From assembly GCA_029204225.1 (NCBI GenBank), contig CM055110.1, positions 32,993,436 to 33,057,435 on the forward strand: a stretch of DNA of 64,000 bases, read 5' to 3'. The translations under genes and the position numbers were made by a program. The notes beneath the pieces were generated by a model. It had not been told where the DNA came from and did no database searches. It saw nothing but the letters and a program-made list of their open reading frames with translations. The number at the start of each line of letters is the position of its first letter. Position 1 is the first letter of the stretch. The DNA comes from Diphasiastrum complanatum (lineage: Eukaryota > Streptophyta > Lycopodiopsida > Lycopodiales > Lycopodiaceae). Below, piece by piece: positions 49,761 through 64,000 of the stretch.

Positions 49761-51738
49761 TAAGAGTAGAAACACTTTAGAGAGTTACAAACTTTCAAAC
49801 CAACAATTCTTCATTTAATTTGGAAAGTAAGAGTCTCAAACATAGCTAAGAACAATGCCTTTTAATAATCTTAATAATTGCATTACCATGTTCAAAACGA
49901 TGTGTTGTTGATTTAGTATGGAGAGTAATGATTCTCAACCTTTATTTTACATTTTTAATAAGGGCGTAATTGTATGTTTGTTATCATACAAGTCAAATCA
50001 GGTAGAGCTTGAAATTTTTTCGTTGAAATTCCAGCTATTCAACCATTGAAATTGGTGGTAATTTGAGAATCTTCAACCTCTCTTTCACATTTTTTATATG
50101 TGATTGTATGTTTGTTAATAGAAAAGCAAATTGAGTAGAACTTGCAAGATTTTACTGATTTTCAAGTTATCCAGACATAAAATTTGGTGGTAGTTTGTTT
50201 TAAGCATGTTAATGTTGTTCATCATATTTTACACACATATTGTCTAGAGTTAGTATACTTTGTTCATACTTACATACTTATTGGCCAAAACTAGTTATAA
50301 TTTTATCTTTGACGATCTTCAATGTTAATATCTATATAGCTTACCCATGCACATATAATTATATTACCTAATTATTTTGCCATGGTATAAATTCACATTA
50401 TAGAATTGAAAGGTCTCATTCTAAGTATATGTATCAAGCCTTCTTGAAACTCTTGTTCTCCAAGCATTCATACAAGAGATGAGAAAAGTTTGTTTTATGT
50501 TGTTGGTGCCTCTATTAAAAAAATTAAAAAAAACTTAATGAATGAATGATAATAAATATCTTCACTCTCTTCTTAGTCAATATAGGTGCTTTTTAAGGTA
50601 GATCTTACTTGCACATAGTACATTTTGCAAGCAATTTAACACCTTGTTTTATTTACCATGCATTTTTTATCGAAGAGAAAAAAAAAGAAAAACATAGCGC
50701 CTTCACATTAGTAACACAACATGAGATTATTTTGTACTTACAACTTTGACTTGTTTGTTCATTACCTTGAGAAATGAAGCATGTGTCATCCCAAACTTGG
50801 ACATGGCTGAAGAGCAACAAGCATCATGTATGCTTACCTAATGGTATGCAATGAAGAACAATGATAAAAAAAAAAAAATGTTAAAAAATTACTTGTATGA
50901 TTTCATTTGTAGGGTTTTCACGTGCGTAGGAATTGTTATATATTAGCAATATGTACTCAGCAACAGATTTGTTTCTAGAATTTATTTGTTTATAAATGTG
51001 AGCATATAATCAACAAAGAAAATTGTGCATAAACTTGGACATGATTCAAATATCAGGCAATGATTGATTATGTATTTACTATTTCAAATCACATGTATCA
51101 TAAGTGTTTTACTACAAAACTTAATTTCTAAACCTTAAAATGAAAAAAGTCATATTTAAATTCCAAATCAAATGAACATTTTTTAGGATAGTATGTCACA
51201 TATCTTATTACAAGAAATCCAAACACATATAATGGTTCTTTAGTATATATTTTGTGATGGTATATGAGAGGCTGATTTTAGAAAAGGATTTCTAATTTGT
51301 TAAAATTTTATATAGTCCATATATAACAAGATTTGCATGTCTTCACAAAGCTTATACTTTTCATAACCACTTAATTCTTTAGTAATCTAAATTCAAGTCC
51401 TATATAGCCATTTAAGTACTATTACCCTTCCCAATGGCTATTTCACCAATTGATTAAACCCTTGAATTCCTACTTGTCATCCAATTGTCAAATCTCCCTC
51501 TCTTTCATGCACAAGAAATATTTTTTCCATCTATAATCATGTGGCCAATACAAACATATATATTAGACTATGAAAATAGATGAAAATATGCCCATACATT
51601 ATTCAACATAATAAAAAACACTTGTGCAATTATGACTTGAGAAAAACTATCTTCCAAACATTTACATTTCAAAATTAATGTTAACAAAATGAGTAGAGGT
51701 CTCTTACATTGTGCTTGCAATTATGAGAACCATACAAT
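49761..51738. other. AT-rich intergenic, no gene seen
   Basis: No domains, no tandem repeats beyond A-runs. Confidence 0.4.
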
Positions 51739-51760
51739 GTGTGTGTGTGTGTGTGTGTGC
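51739..51760 (+). repeat. (GT)n microsatellite, short
   Basis: About 22 bp of GT, separated from the larger GT array by 70 bp of related TG-rich sequence. Confidence 0.9.
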
Positions 51761-51830
51761 GTGCATTGGCGCACGAGCACACACATGGGTGATCGCATGT
51801 GTATGGCAAGTATGTGTGCTTGCTTGCATG

Positions 51831-51831
<1 letters not shown>

Positions 51832-51891
<60 letters not shown>
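51832..51891 (+). repeat. (TG)n microsatellite
   Basis: About 60 bp of pure TG. The His-Thr and Cys-Val ORFs across it are artefacts. Confidence 0.95.
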
Positions 51892-53624
<1,733 letters not shown>

Positions 53625-53639
53625 ATCCATGATCATCGG

Positions 53640-54117
53640 CGTCCCATGTTTCGAGATGTCTACCTTTACTTCAGCAATTAGCTGCTCACTCCTGCAAAGT
53701 ATCAAAGTGTCGTCCACATATACAGCCACTATGATGATCTGCCCATCTGTAACTCTGACATATACATTAGAATCAGCCAACAGAGGCTTGAATCCTGATG
53801 ATTTCAGGGCTTGATCTTTCTTCTTGTACCATTGTCGGGTTGATTGTTTCAGACCGTAGATACTTTTGTGCATTCTGCATGCATAGTTAGGAAGTGAATT
53901 CGAGACATATCCTGGGGGTTGATCCATGTAGACCTCTTCGTCTAATTCGCCATGCAAGAAGGCTGTCTTCTTGTCCACAATGTGGATCCTGAGGTCATAA
54001 GCTGCTGCATATGCAAATAACAGACGTGGGGACAAATGTTTGATGACAAGAGAGAAGGTTTCAGAGTAGTCAATACCATATCTATGAGAGAAACCTTTCG
54101 CTATCAGTCTTGCCTTG
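53640..54117 (-). pseudogene. Copia element F, RT core fragment
   Basis: The minus strand reads KARLIAKGFSHRYGIDYSET, then LRIHIVDKKTAFLHGELDEE, VYMDQPPGYVSNSLPNYACR, MHKSIYGLKQSTRQWYKKKD and VAVYVDDTLILCRSEQLIAE, ending at VDISKH. It is uninterrupted and keeps the YVDD catalytic site (53709-53720). It closely resembles copia C over 41025-41490, where the same site is YVAN. Both ends are abrupt: no upstream RT finger sequence and no RNase H. Probably a short internal piece left by deletion. Confidence 0.88.
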
Positions 54118-54700
54118 TTTTGCTTAAGAAAAGCGGCAAATATCAAAATATCCTCGATTTGAAGCCATAGAACTCTTAAAAATAAAGGTTTTTCCAGTGA
54201 AATCTGAAAAAGATTTTCAGGACCATGACTTACACGTGGTGTTCGAGATACATTCGAAGCACAAATAATAACTGCTGCTTTCACAAATCTGAACATAAAA
54301 TACATCAAAACATCCAATGATTACTTATTACTGATGCTTTGATGGATCAGACTGAACTCTTGAAGACTTGAAAGTAGCTCCAACCATTATGTTTGGCAAT
54401 GCACAACACATTTTGGCCCAAATGGAAATGGAAAAAACAACTAGACCCTATCCTACTAAGGAGCACTTGAGAGGTTCATCCACCTACTTAGTACTAACTT
54501 CATTTATTATATATTCACCAGTCGAAATTCTGGAGTCTTAAACATTATTATTTTGCTAGAGAAGATGATCCCTATACATAGTATGATTGTTCTTTACCGC
54601 CTCGATATCTTCAGAATGTTGTAAGAATCTTAGACACTGATTGATAGGAACAGAGCCAATTGAAACTGCGAAACTGGGATGATTGTCTTTACATACCTAC
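54118..54700. other. No gene seen
   Basis: The open frame upstream of copia F continues to 54317 but has no copia similarity. Confidence 0.4.
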
Positions 54701-54902
54701 TGATTGATAAGTGCTGATAAATTTCATGCATCTAATCCATTTCGAGATCCCGACCAGTTCAAAATTCACATGATGGATAAAGCGGCCATGATAATTATAA
54801 CAAGATAAAATCTGAATTTTCAAGTTTTCTTTACACATAAGAATCGATCATTCAATCAGCTATTTTTTTTTATCTAGAAACCTTAAAAAACCTAGCTATG
54901 AG
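54701..54902 (+). repeat. Direct repeat, copy 1
   Basis: About 200 bp from TGATTGATAA to the CTAGCTATGA region, matched at 55370-55565 with about 90% identity by eye. Both contain CATTTCGAGATCCC.CCAGTTC and GGCCATGATAATTATAA. Confidence 0.85.
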
Positions 54903-55345
54903 AGGTAATTCGAGGGTGTGTCTCAATTTTTCAAGGTATTTCGAGGAACGTTTCAAGGTATTTCGAGGAATGTCTTGAGGGTGCGTGTCTTAATTTTTTG
55001 AGGTATTTCAAGAGGGTGTGTCAATTTTTCGAGGAACGTTTTGAGGTATTCTCGAGCCATTTTTGTGGTGTTTGCTTGCCATTTTTGATGTGTTTTCTGG
55101 CCAATTTTGAGGTGTTTTCTGGCCATGTTCGAGGTATTTTCGGGCCATTTTTGAAGTATTGACTCTAAAAATCGCTAAGAGAGTTAACTCTCGCATAAGG
55201 TGAAAATTTCATTGTTTGCAAGAGTTCCAAACCACGCCATTTTTAAGGTATTTTCTTGAGATTCTTGGGCCATTTCAGGATATTTTCGAGATACTTTCGG
55301 ACCATTTTCGTCTTATTTCCGATCCATTTTCAAGGTTAGGGGTCA
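54903..55345 (+). repeat. Degenerate array of GAGGTATTTCGAGG-like units
   Basis: Units such as AAGGTATTTCGAGGAACGTTT and CCATTTTTGAGGTGTTTTCTGG repeat about fifteen times with a period near 22-28 bp. It lies exactly between the two 200-bp direct repeats. Confidence 0.75.
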
Positions 55346-55369
55346 GATTCAAATAATTGCAAGTCTAAT

Positions 55370-55565
55370 TGATTGATAATTGGTGATAATGCATTTAATC
55401 CATTTCGAGATCCCCACCAGTTCAAAATTCACATGATGGATAAGCCGGCCATGATAATTATAAAACAGATAAAATTTGAATTTTCAAGTTTTATTTACAC
55501 ACAAGAATCGATGATTCAGTCAGCTATTTTTTTTATTTGGAAACCTTCAAAACCCAAGCTATGAA
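55370..55565 (+). repeat. Direct repeat, copy 2
   Basis: Second copy of 54701-54902, in the same orientation. It runs into a CA microsatellite. Confidence 0.85.
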
Positions 55566-55598
55566 AAAACCCTAATTTTTTTTTGTCAAATCCACGCA

Positions 55599-55780
<182 letters not shown>

Positions 55781-55904
55781 CTCGACTCGACTTCAGAGAA
55801 TTTTACTAGACACGAATTGGACTAAATGCAGACTCAACTCGAATTGGACGAACTCAACTCGAATTGGATGAACTCTCTCTCAAAACACAAAAATTCTGAA
55901 TTCA

Positions 55905-57036
<1,132 letters not shown>

Positions 57037-57244
57037 GCCGTCCATTGCCCCTCAACCCCTTTTCCGAAAAATACAACACCGCCTTCCTATTTTAGGCATT
57101 TTCTATTGGATTTCAATGCTCAGTCTCAAATCCATTCAATAATGAGCATCTTGAAAGCTGTATGTACTTATATAGAAAGCAGAAAAAGAAAGCTCGCAAA
57201 AATAAAAAAAATCCAATATCAAATTTTTTCGACCCAATGATCGA

Positions 57245-57410
57245 TTTAATCCAAAATCAGGATTTTTCAATAACAGATCAACTCGAAAAATCAGTAATTT
57301 TTTGATACCCGAAATCAAAATTTTTTGATACCCAAAATCGGAATTTTCGATATGGGATTGACTTGGAAAATTTGTAATTTTTTGATACCCAAAATCAGAC
57401 AACCACCCGC
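57245..57410 (+). repeat. Short degenerate repeat (TTTTTTGATACCCAAAATC)
   Basis: The motif TTTTTTGATACCC(A/G)AAATC occurs three times, alternating with CTTGGAAAATTTGTAA-like units. Confidence 0.7.
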
Positions 57411-57482
57411 CGTACTTTGGCCACATACATACACACACATACATCGGCCACCGGTCAACGACCATTGGCTTTCCTCCTAACC

Positions 57483-57484
<2 letters not shown>

Positions 57485-57525
<41 letters not shown>
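57485..57525 (+). repeat. (CA)n microsatellite
   Basis: About 41 bp of CA. Confidence 0.93.
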
Positions 57526-57528
<3 letters not shown>

Positions 57529-57730
57529 AATGTATCATAGCAAGGAAAAATGCACTTTCTGTCGATGTTTAAAATAGTAGAGAGTATAGCTCTAGCCTTC
57601 AAACAAACAATGAATGCATTGATGGCAGACTCAAAGGTTTTTGTTACAAGCATTCTACTCTTTGTTTGATTTTTTGATGCATCTACAATAGAAGTTTCAT
57701 GTATACGGCCGGTCCAAATAGAAATTTTAG

Positions 57731-57985
57731 ATGGAATGCCCATTGTCAACAGACATACTTTTTGGTCTTTTGTGTGCCGGCTTTTTCGCTGTACCTACCA
57801 GCAAAAATCATCAGTCGAGGGAAGGTGTTATAGCGGGATTGATGGTAGCAGTAATTCTCTTAGCAATTTTGGGATGTACATATTTTTTATATAAAAGAAG
57901 AGCTGGAGTTTTGCTCCTCCTTCGTTGTGTATTATCAACGATTTTTATGTTTCATGGTCTCAAGATACACCTAACAAGTTTATAG
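57731..57985 (+). CDS. Possible exon with a single transmembrane segment
   Basis: 84 codons. The middle reads SREGVIAGLMVAVILLAILG then a short hydrophobic stretch and YKRRAG: a clean 20-odd-residue membrane helix followed by a basic stop-transfer cluster, as at the membrane-spanning exon of plant receptor-like proteins. No kinase or ectodomain sequence is nearby, and the N-terminal part lacks family signal. It could be a gene fragment or chance. Confidence 0.25.
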   Translation: MECPLSTDILFGLLCAGFFAVPTSKNHQSREGVIAGLMVAVILLAILGCTYFLYKRRAGVLLLLRCVLSTIFMFHGLKIHLTSL

Positions 57986-58165
57986 CTCCACTATATGTAT
58001 TCTATCCTTCAACATCTTTATTTCTTGCTCTTATGTTGTATCTACCTTGCCTCACATGAACACACACTTCCAAAAATACGAGATGTACAAAACAAGCTAG
58101 ATATGCGGTATATGCGAGATATGCCTGAAGTCGCTCTCTTGGCCTCTCTCTGACTCGGACTTTTG

Positions 58166-58327
<162 letters not shown>

Positions 58328-58659
58328 CGACTTTTTTAAAACGACTCCAATTTTTCCGAAAACTCGAATGTTTCGGATACATCTGCAGGAGGAGGAAGAT
58401 AATATTTTTGAGTAATTGATTCGACATCGTCTTGTGATAGGTCGTCTAGGAAAATGAGGCTATGCTTACAAGTGGAGCAAGGAGAGGTGCCCTCAAATAA
58501 TAAGAGCAGTCAATTCAATGCAGATCAAAGAATTTTCTCATATATTTCGAGGTCAATGTCAAAATCTTCTTGAAGTCTTTCATCTGCTTCTACCATCAAG
58601 GATAATGATTCGTGAATGGTAACAAAAAATTTCAGAGCCAAGAAAGGGTTAAAAGTAAG

Positions 58660-58965
58660 AATGCTCTCTCTCACGGTTCCTCTCTCACGACTCCTCTCAT
58701 TGTTCTAACGGTTCTCACGGTGCTCTCTCTCTCACGGTTCCTCTCACTGTTCTAACGGTTCCCACGGTGCTCTCTCTCTCACGGTTCCTCTCACTTTTGT
58801 AACAATTCACACGGTGCTCTCTCTCTCTCGCAGTTCCTCTCACTTTTGTAACAATTCACACGGTTCTCAGATGCTATCAATTCTCACGGGCCGTTGTTGA
58901 TCCCTCCCAAACGACCGCAAAGGAGGTATTTGTGGCCCCTCCCTTCATAGTGTTTGCGTCCCCTC
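58660..58965 (+). repeat. Degenerate array of CTCTCTCACGGTTCCTCTCAC units
   Basis: Units of about 40-60 bp built from CTCTCTCTCACGGTTCCTCTCAC and TTCTAACGGTTCCCACGGTG occur about five times. The array ends in a GGGCCGTTGTTGATCCCTCC block that recurs at about 59630. Confidence 0.75.
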
Positions 58966-59207
58966 CACTCGCTCACTCACTAGCCATCGCTGATCTGCAA
59001 ACACACCTTATACCTCAATGTACTCCTTACATGATTAACTATCTCATCATTTGGCATTATCTACAATCATATAAGGTGTTGATCTACAAATTGGACATCG
59101 TTGATCAACAAACACACCTTATGATGGTGGTGTGATTCTTCATCTCTATCCGACAGTTGTGATAGCAAGCTCACGGCTCAAGGTTCCGATAGCAGGCTCT
59201 TCTCCTC

Positions 59208-59330
59208 ATGCTTCTAACAGCTTGTAGGTCGCGATCTTCAACAGCACTTGCCAGTTGCGATCTTCAACATTTCTTGCCAGTCGCGATCTTCAACAACTCT
59301 TGCCAGTTGCGATCCAACGGTTCTCATGAT
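59208..59330 (+). repeat. Short tandem repeat of CAGTTGCGATCTTCAACA
   Basis: The unit GCCAGTTGCGATCTTCAACA and variants occurs four times, period about 27 bp, directly before a CT array. Confidence 0.75.
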
Positions 59331-59337
59331 TTTCATG

Positions 59338-59455
<118 letters not shown>

Positions 59456-59479
59456 CGCTAAGGCCTGCATTTCACCGCA

Positions 59480-59689
59480 CTCACTCACTCACTCACGGTT
59501 CTCATAGTTCTCACAGTGCTCAATCTCTCTCGGATGCTCTCGGTTCTCATGGTTCTCACGATGCTCTCTCTCTCACACACTCACGGTTCTCACGAAGCTC
59601 TCTCTCTCTCTCACATGCTATCGGTTCTCACAGGCCGTTGTTGACCCCTCCCAAACGACCGCAAAGGAGGTGTTTGCGGCCCCTCCCTT

Positions 59690-59700
<11 letters not shown>
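59480..59700 (+). repeat. Second CTCTCTCACGGTTCTCAC array with shared GGCCGTTG block
   Basis: CTCACGGTTCTCA units followed by AGGCCGTTGTTGACCCCTCC and AAACGACCGCAAAGGAGGTG, nearly identical to 58890-58955. The block was duplicated together with its array. Confidence 0.8.
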
Positions 59701-60170
<470 letters not shown>

Positions 60171-60589
60171 AATCAGCGTAAGATGTCAAAGACATACTGA
60201 ATTTTCAAATCATCGGCCGCCATTGCCCGTCAACGACGGGCACTCTTTACTAGTATATATATATTTAAACTTATGTATACTTTTGTATGCATGGGGATTT
60301 ATGCATCCTCCTCCCCTCACCCATGCATAAACATTTTTTGAACTAAAAATGATGGAGAGCTCAGAGGAGAATGCATGTATATGAAACATGATGCATGGCC
60401 CTACCCCCCATTTCTCATGCATGCATCTAAGGGGCCCACTCCTACCTTAACCATTGTCACACCCCAGGTGCACCCTCCACCCATGCACCATGCGCCCTGC
60501 TTGGTGGTGCGACCTCATGAGCCTGAGCCTCAACTTGAGCCCGAGGCCGAGAGAGAGAGATGGGTGGGCATGGAGGTTTGAAAATTCTT
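60171..60589. other. No gene seen
   Basis: Contains a (TA)n run near 60255 and GCATG-rich sequence (GATGCATGG, CATGCATGCATC). ORFs here lack features. Confidence 0.4.
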
Positions 60590-60619
60590 CGAGAGAAGAT
60601 TTGAAATGTGTATAATTTT

Positions 60620-60838
60620 GAAAACAACGAGCGAGTTCGTAAAGATGAGGGGGAGGCATCTCGGAGGGAGCGAGTTCTCAAAGATGAGGAGGCATAGTGG
60701 AGGGAGCAAGTTTATAAAGATGAGGAGGAGGCATCGCGGCAGGAGTAGGTTGAGCAACACAAGGCCGAAACTCTTAGAGAAGCAGCTAGATCAAAGAAGC
60801 AGCAGGAGAGCCATGTTCGTAATAAAACGATAAGTTAG
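60620..60838 (+). repeat. 46-bp-type repeat that reads as a charged helix
   Basis: Three units of GAGCGAGTTC.TAAAGATGAGGAGGAGGCATC. In one frame they give ERVRKDEGEASRRERVLKDE and similar, rich in Glu, Arg and Lys like a single helix or coiled coil, running on to EAARSKKQQESHVRNK with two TAG/TAG-type stops. It may be a scrap of a coiled-coil gene. Confidence 0.5.
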
Positions 60839-61394
60839 ATGTTATTCCCGAAGAGACATCGAGAGTGGTCATTTGGGTTGCATCTGTGGATCAAGATGAA
60901 TAGGCGCTCGAGTTTTTTATGCAAGCTACAAAGCCATGAATGGGCTGATCAATGAGACTGCAAAGCTTAAATCAATGATGGGAACTCTTTGGCAACTAGA
61001 ATGAGCCTGTTATAGTGTCGCCTTCAACGATATGTGTGAAGTTTTGTGTTTTAGAAGTTATTGTGTTTTAGAAGTTATTGTGTGAATTACAAAGGGCCCT
61101 GTTGTGAGTCAGAGTTGGCATGCAAATCTACTTAGGTTGTGTGTTTAATGTGGAGGATGCGAATCTGCTTAGGTTGTATGTTTAATGTGGATGATGGTCT
61201 CACCAGAAGTTTGAGTATTGCATCTATGCATTATGAAGTCTTGCTTGCAAGAATTCATGTTGATTCTATGATAAAGAGTGAGAAGTAGCCTGTGTCTTAG
61301 TAATGGCAGCATCCTTTCCCTGGGCAAAAGGTTCTAGGAGCCAAAAAAATAGTCAATGGATCAATGCGAGCCTACATTCCATTCCAGTGCACAT
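60839..61394. other. No gene seen
   Basis: Two short local duplications only (TTGTGTTTTAGAAGTTA at about 61045 and CTTAGGTTGT.TGTTTAATGTGGA at about 61130 and 61170). Confidence 0.45.
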
Positions 61395-61975
61395 TTGGTA
61401 GCCTATGGTAGTCCTACGTGGCTTACGACATGGGAAGTATCAACCCTACATGGTCTTCCATGTGGCAGGCCTACATGGCTTGCCACTTGGTAGCTTGCGA
61501 GCCCCACCGCTTTCTCTCTATGTCCACACAAGCCTACGTGCTTGCATGACAAACATGAGGCCTATCACATGCCAATGTGGTCTGCCATGCAAGCCTATGG
61601 TAGGCCTACATGGCTTGCTATGTGTCAGCTTTTGAGCCCACCTCTCTCTATATCTCTCTCTCTAGGTCCACTCAGGCCTATATCGTAGAGCTCTATTGCA
61701 GAAGCCTATGGTAGGCCAACATGGCTTGCCATGTGGCAAACCCCAAGCTTGCATGATCTGCCATGTGGCAGGCCTACTTGGCTTGCCATGTGGCAACCTA
61801 TGTAGGCTTGCTAGATAGTAGGCCTATGTGGCCTACTACACAAGCCTATGGTAGGCCATGTGGCAAGCCACACAAGCCTATGGTAGGCCTACGTGGCTTG
61901 CCACATGGACAGACCCAAGCCTACATGGTTTCCATGTGGCAGGCCTACGTGGCAACTTTCGAGGCCCAAAACTAC
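61395..61975 (+). repeat. Array of GGCCTACATGGCTTGCCATGTGGCA-like units
   Basis: About a dozen degenerate units, many partly palindromic because GGCCTAC..GTAGGCC and TGGCTTGCCA..TGGCAAGCCA both occur. Spacing is irregular at 25-60 bp, and some units are inverted (CATGTGGCAAGCCACACAAG). Confidence 0.8.
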
Positions 61976-61989
61976 CCTAGATAAGTAAT

Positions 61990-63250
61990 AGTGACCATCT
62001 GACAAATATCCTCGGATGGAAACTGTGTAATGGCAAGGGTGAAAGGCTCATGAATCATGTCAGGAACTGTAGAAATATCATGAGGCAAATCACAAACCTC
62101 AAGCAAAGATCCATGGAATAAAGTGAAAGAAGATACAACCTGATCACCAATAGCGAGGGAACCAGCAAACGTGGACCTGCAAAAAACTTATAGAAATCAG
62201 CAGGAACAAGCCGTAACGGACTCAAGAGATGGAGATATAGAGACCAATGAAAAAGATACTGCACCAACCACCGAACCAGGAGGGCTATTGGAGGTAGGCG
62301 CAAAAGTAATAGTAGAAATACCACCAAGGTATACGGCCTCAATATCAATGAAACCATGAATGACCACCGAATTCGATATCTGTGAATCAAGGCATATAGG
62401 CGCAAGGCACATAGCAACAACTTGTAAATTCGGAGCAGCATCAACCTAAGTAAGAGGACCCACGGTCGGTAAAAGTGGAGTAGCAATTGATGTACTATGA
62501 ATGGAAAGAAGAGCTGCATCATGAGCTTTTGGCAGGCTATGCATAAACTGCTTCCCGGTAACCAACTGATAGTCACGCTGGGAATCAATACCAGAAAGTA
62601 AATGATGCCGACCAACATGTGTAAAAGAGAGTGTCTGCTGAGAAAGATCCACAACAACAATACCAACAAGTGACGAAAACCAATCTGCCCCAGAAATAAT
62701 GTCATAGCACTCTAGAGGAATAAAATTGAAATTTGCCTATCTAAAGAAGTCAACAATGCTATAGTCCAAGCCCTGAAACATCTGAGATGGAAAAAGAATG
62801 AGAATGAGCAACCTCAGCACTGAGAGACTGTGTAGCAGAAATAGGTGTAGCACGAACCCTGGTGGAAATGTAACTGCTACAAATGAATGTGTATTGCCAG
62901 TATCCACCAAAGCAATATACTCTCGTCCCAAAATGCGAACACGTAACCGAATAGAATGAGGACCAGGATGCCCACTAGCCCAAGTAGCATAAGCAAGCTG
63001 TGCATGACAAGCGGGTCAATTGGCTCATCAACAGAATGTGGGTCAGGAGCATCAAGAATATGGATATAAACATCAAAATCATCAGAAGTAAGAGCCTCAT
63101 GGTAAAAAAACAGCGGTAGGAGGACCAGGAGGAACGATAGTAGAAGAGGCCAAAGTAGGAGAAGCAGTGGAATGAGAGCAAGAAAAACGAGAAGAAGTAG
63201 ATAACTCAGGATACTTATGCTGCAAGGCAGTAGCCAAGAAGATAGCATCT
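61990..63250 (-). pseudogene. Gypsy-type aspartic protease remnant (element H)
   Basis: Minus strand, many frameshifts. Around 62960-62870 it reads RVRILGREYIALVDTGNTHS then F, a retropepsin active site of the RVP_2 type (DTG followed by THSF). After two frame changes comes PLECYDIISGADWFSSLVG near 62700, the GADW motif at the C-terminal end of such proteases, continuing VDLSQQTLSFTH. Part of a likely Gag tail lies upstream (about 63100-63250). From 62200 to 61990 a further open stretch has no recognised match. No RT was seen; element H stops where the GGCCTAC array begins. Confidence 0.7.
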
Positions 63251-64000
63251 ACGTTTGTCATCATCCCAACTTAGTCTAACTCCAAAATAACCAAAAATGG
63301 CACAGAAACAACCAATCAAGATAGATAATAATCAGAAAATAAGGGGCTGAGAAAGTGGAATAATAGACAGCAAATGTGCAAGTCCAATAAGTAGAAGGGT
63401 TCTAAGAAAATGGAAAAAGGAAGGAGGAGGGCATGGAAAATAACAAATATGAGAGGGAAATAGGGGGCTGAAAAAAGAGCAGTATGTGAACAAAAAGAGA
63501 GCAAGTAGGTGCAAAAAGGAAGTACAAATGGGCACAAGCCATACCTGGGTGGGTGCTGATTGACAAAATTTCCAGATTTCACACGTGTGGGGAATGCCCA
63601 CAAGTATGATGGATCTAATTGAGCTTTGTGATTAGCACAATAACCTGATTCTAGATTGATTAACAAGATCTAGTTCAAAAGATATGGCTAAATGACAATC
63701 TAGCATGCTAAGCATCAGAATATGATAACAATAAATCAATAATGAGCAAAAGTACAAGATATCAATGTATTAGCATTAGCCTCAACACGAGTTAGAGAGA
63801 GAAAGATAGAGAGATAACAAGCAAAAGTTTTGTGGATCCAAAATGGAATGAGATAGCTCAAAGCTTTGGTTTTTCATCACAAAATATGAGGAGAGCTACA
63901 CATATTTATGGAGTTTGAGGTAGCTCGAGGTTGAACCACATCCATCCATCATTTAATGACATCTAAAGTGAAAACTAGAGTCTATGTGACATTTGTCACT
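63251..64000 (-). mobile_element. Possible leader/LTR-like sequence of element H or a copia relative
   Basis: A TTTCACACGTGTGGGGAATG block at 63577 matches the inner end of copia LTR A (TTTCACACGTGTGGACTG), and the rest is AT-rich non-coding. No PBS precedes it, so it may be a solo or truncated LTR. The ORFs here are chance. Confidence 0.35.

Overview
The window looks like nuclear DNA of a land plant. It is AT-rich, it holds one spliced plant-type gene (CCCH zinc finger plus RRM), and most of the rest is decayed Ty1/copia and Ty3/gypsy retrotransposons. Three copia units have primer-binding sites complementary to the 3' end of plant initiator tRNA-Met. Very long (CT)n arrays, several over 100 bp, recur throughout. 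The clade cannot be fixed from sequence alone; a fern or another large-genome non-flowering plant is my guess, at low confidence.

Layout. 1-2.65 kb: 5' part of a minus-strand copia element (gag, PBS, LTR) abutting a CT array. 2.7-7.0 kb: no supported gene, one short-unit repeat. 7.06-8.1 kb: collapsed copia remnant ending at a CT array. 8.1-14.48 kb: two direct copies of a 1.4 kb unidentified sequence, each headed by a CT array, around a unit with an unrecognised 337-codon ORF. 14.48-18.4 kb: plus-strand copia element with LTR, PBS, gag and pol but no integrase core, inserted into the second copy. 18.9-20.6 kb: gypsy integrase scrap joined to the 5' end of a minus-strand copia element. 20.6-25.7 kb: mostly featureless, with a possible LTR-like promoter and CT arrays. 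25.7-34.4 kb: the host gene, minus strand, with a non-LTR retrotransposon in its large fourth intron. 34.4-38.4 kb: AT-rich intergenic. 38.4-47.9 kb: a plus-strand copia element split by a minus-strand gypsy chromovirus that has a chromodomain and one LTR. 47.9-53.6 kb: AT-rich, with a LINE endonuclease scrap and GT/GA arrays. 53.6-54.1 kb: copia RT fragment closely related to the 38 kb element. 54.7-60.2 kb: dense microsatellites and degenerate short-unit repeats. 60.6-62 kb: a repeat reading as a charged helix, and an array of GGCCTAC/TGGCTTGCCA units. 62-63.3 kb: minus-strand gypsy protease remnant. 63.5-64 kb: LTR-like sequence.

The only gene that looks functional is the CCCH-RRM gene; its exon phases agree across five exons. 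No tRNA, rRNA or CRISPR was seen. The most informative cross-cutting observation is that the retroelement pol frames are broken largely by premature stops at positions where Gln (CAG/CAA) or Arg (CGA) is expected, and two copia frames have no frameshift over 2.6 and 3.4 kb. That is the pattern expected from C-to-T decay at methylated CG and CHG sites. I found no convincing new biological system; the unidentified 1.4 kb duplication with its internal ORF is the best candidate for something undescribed.
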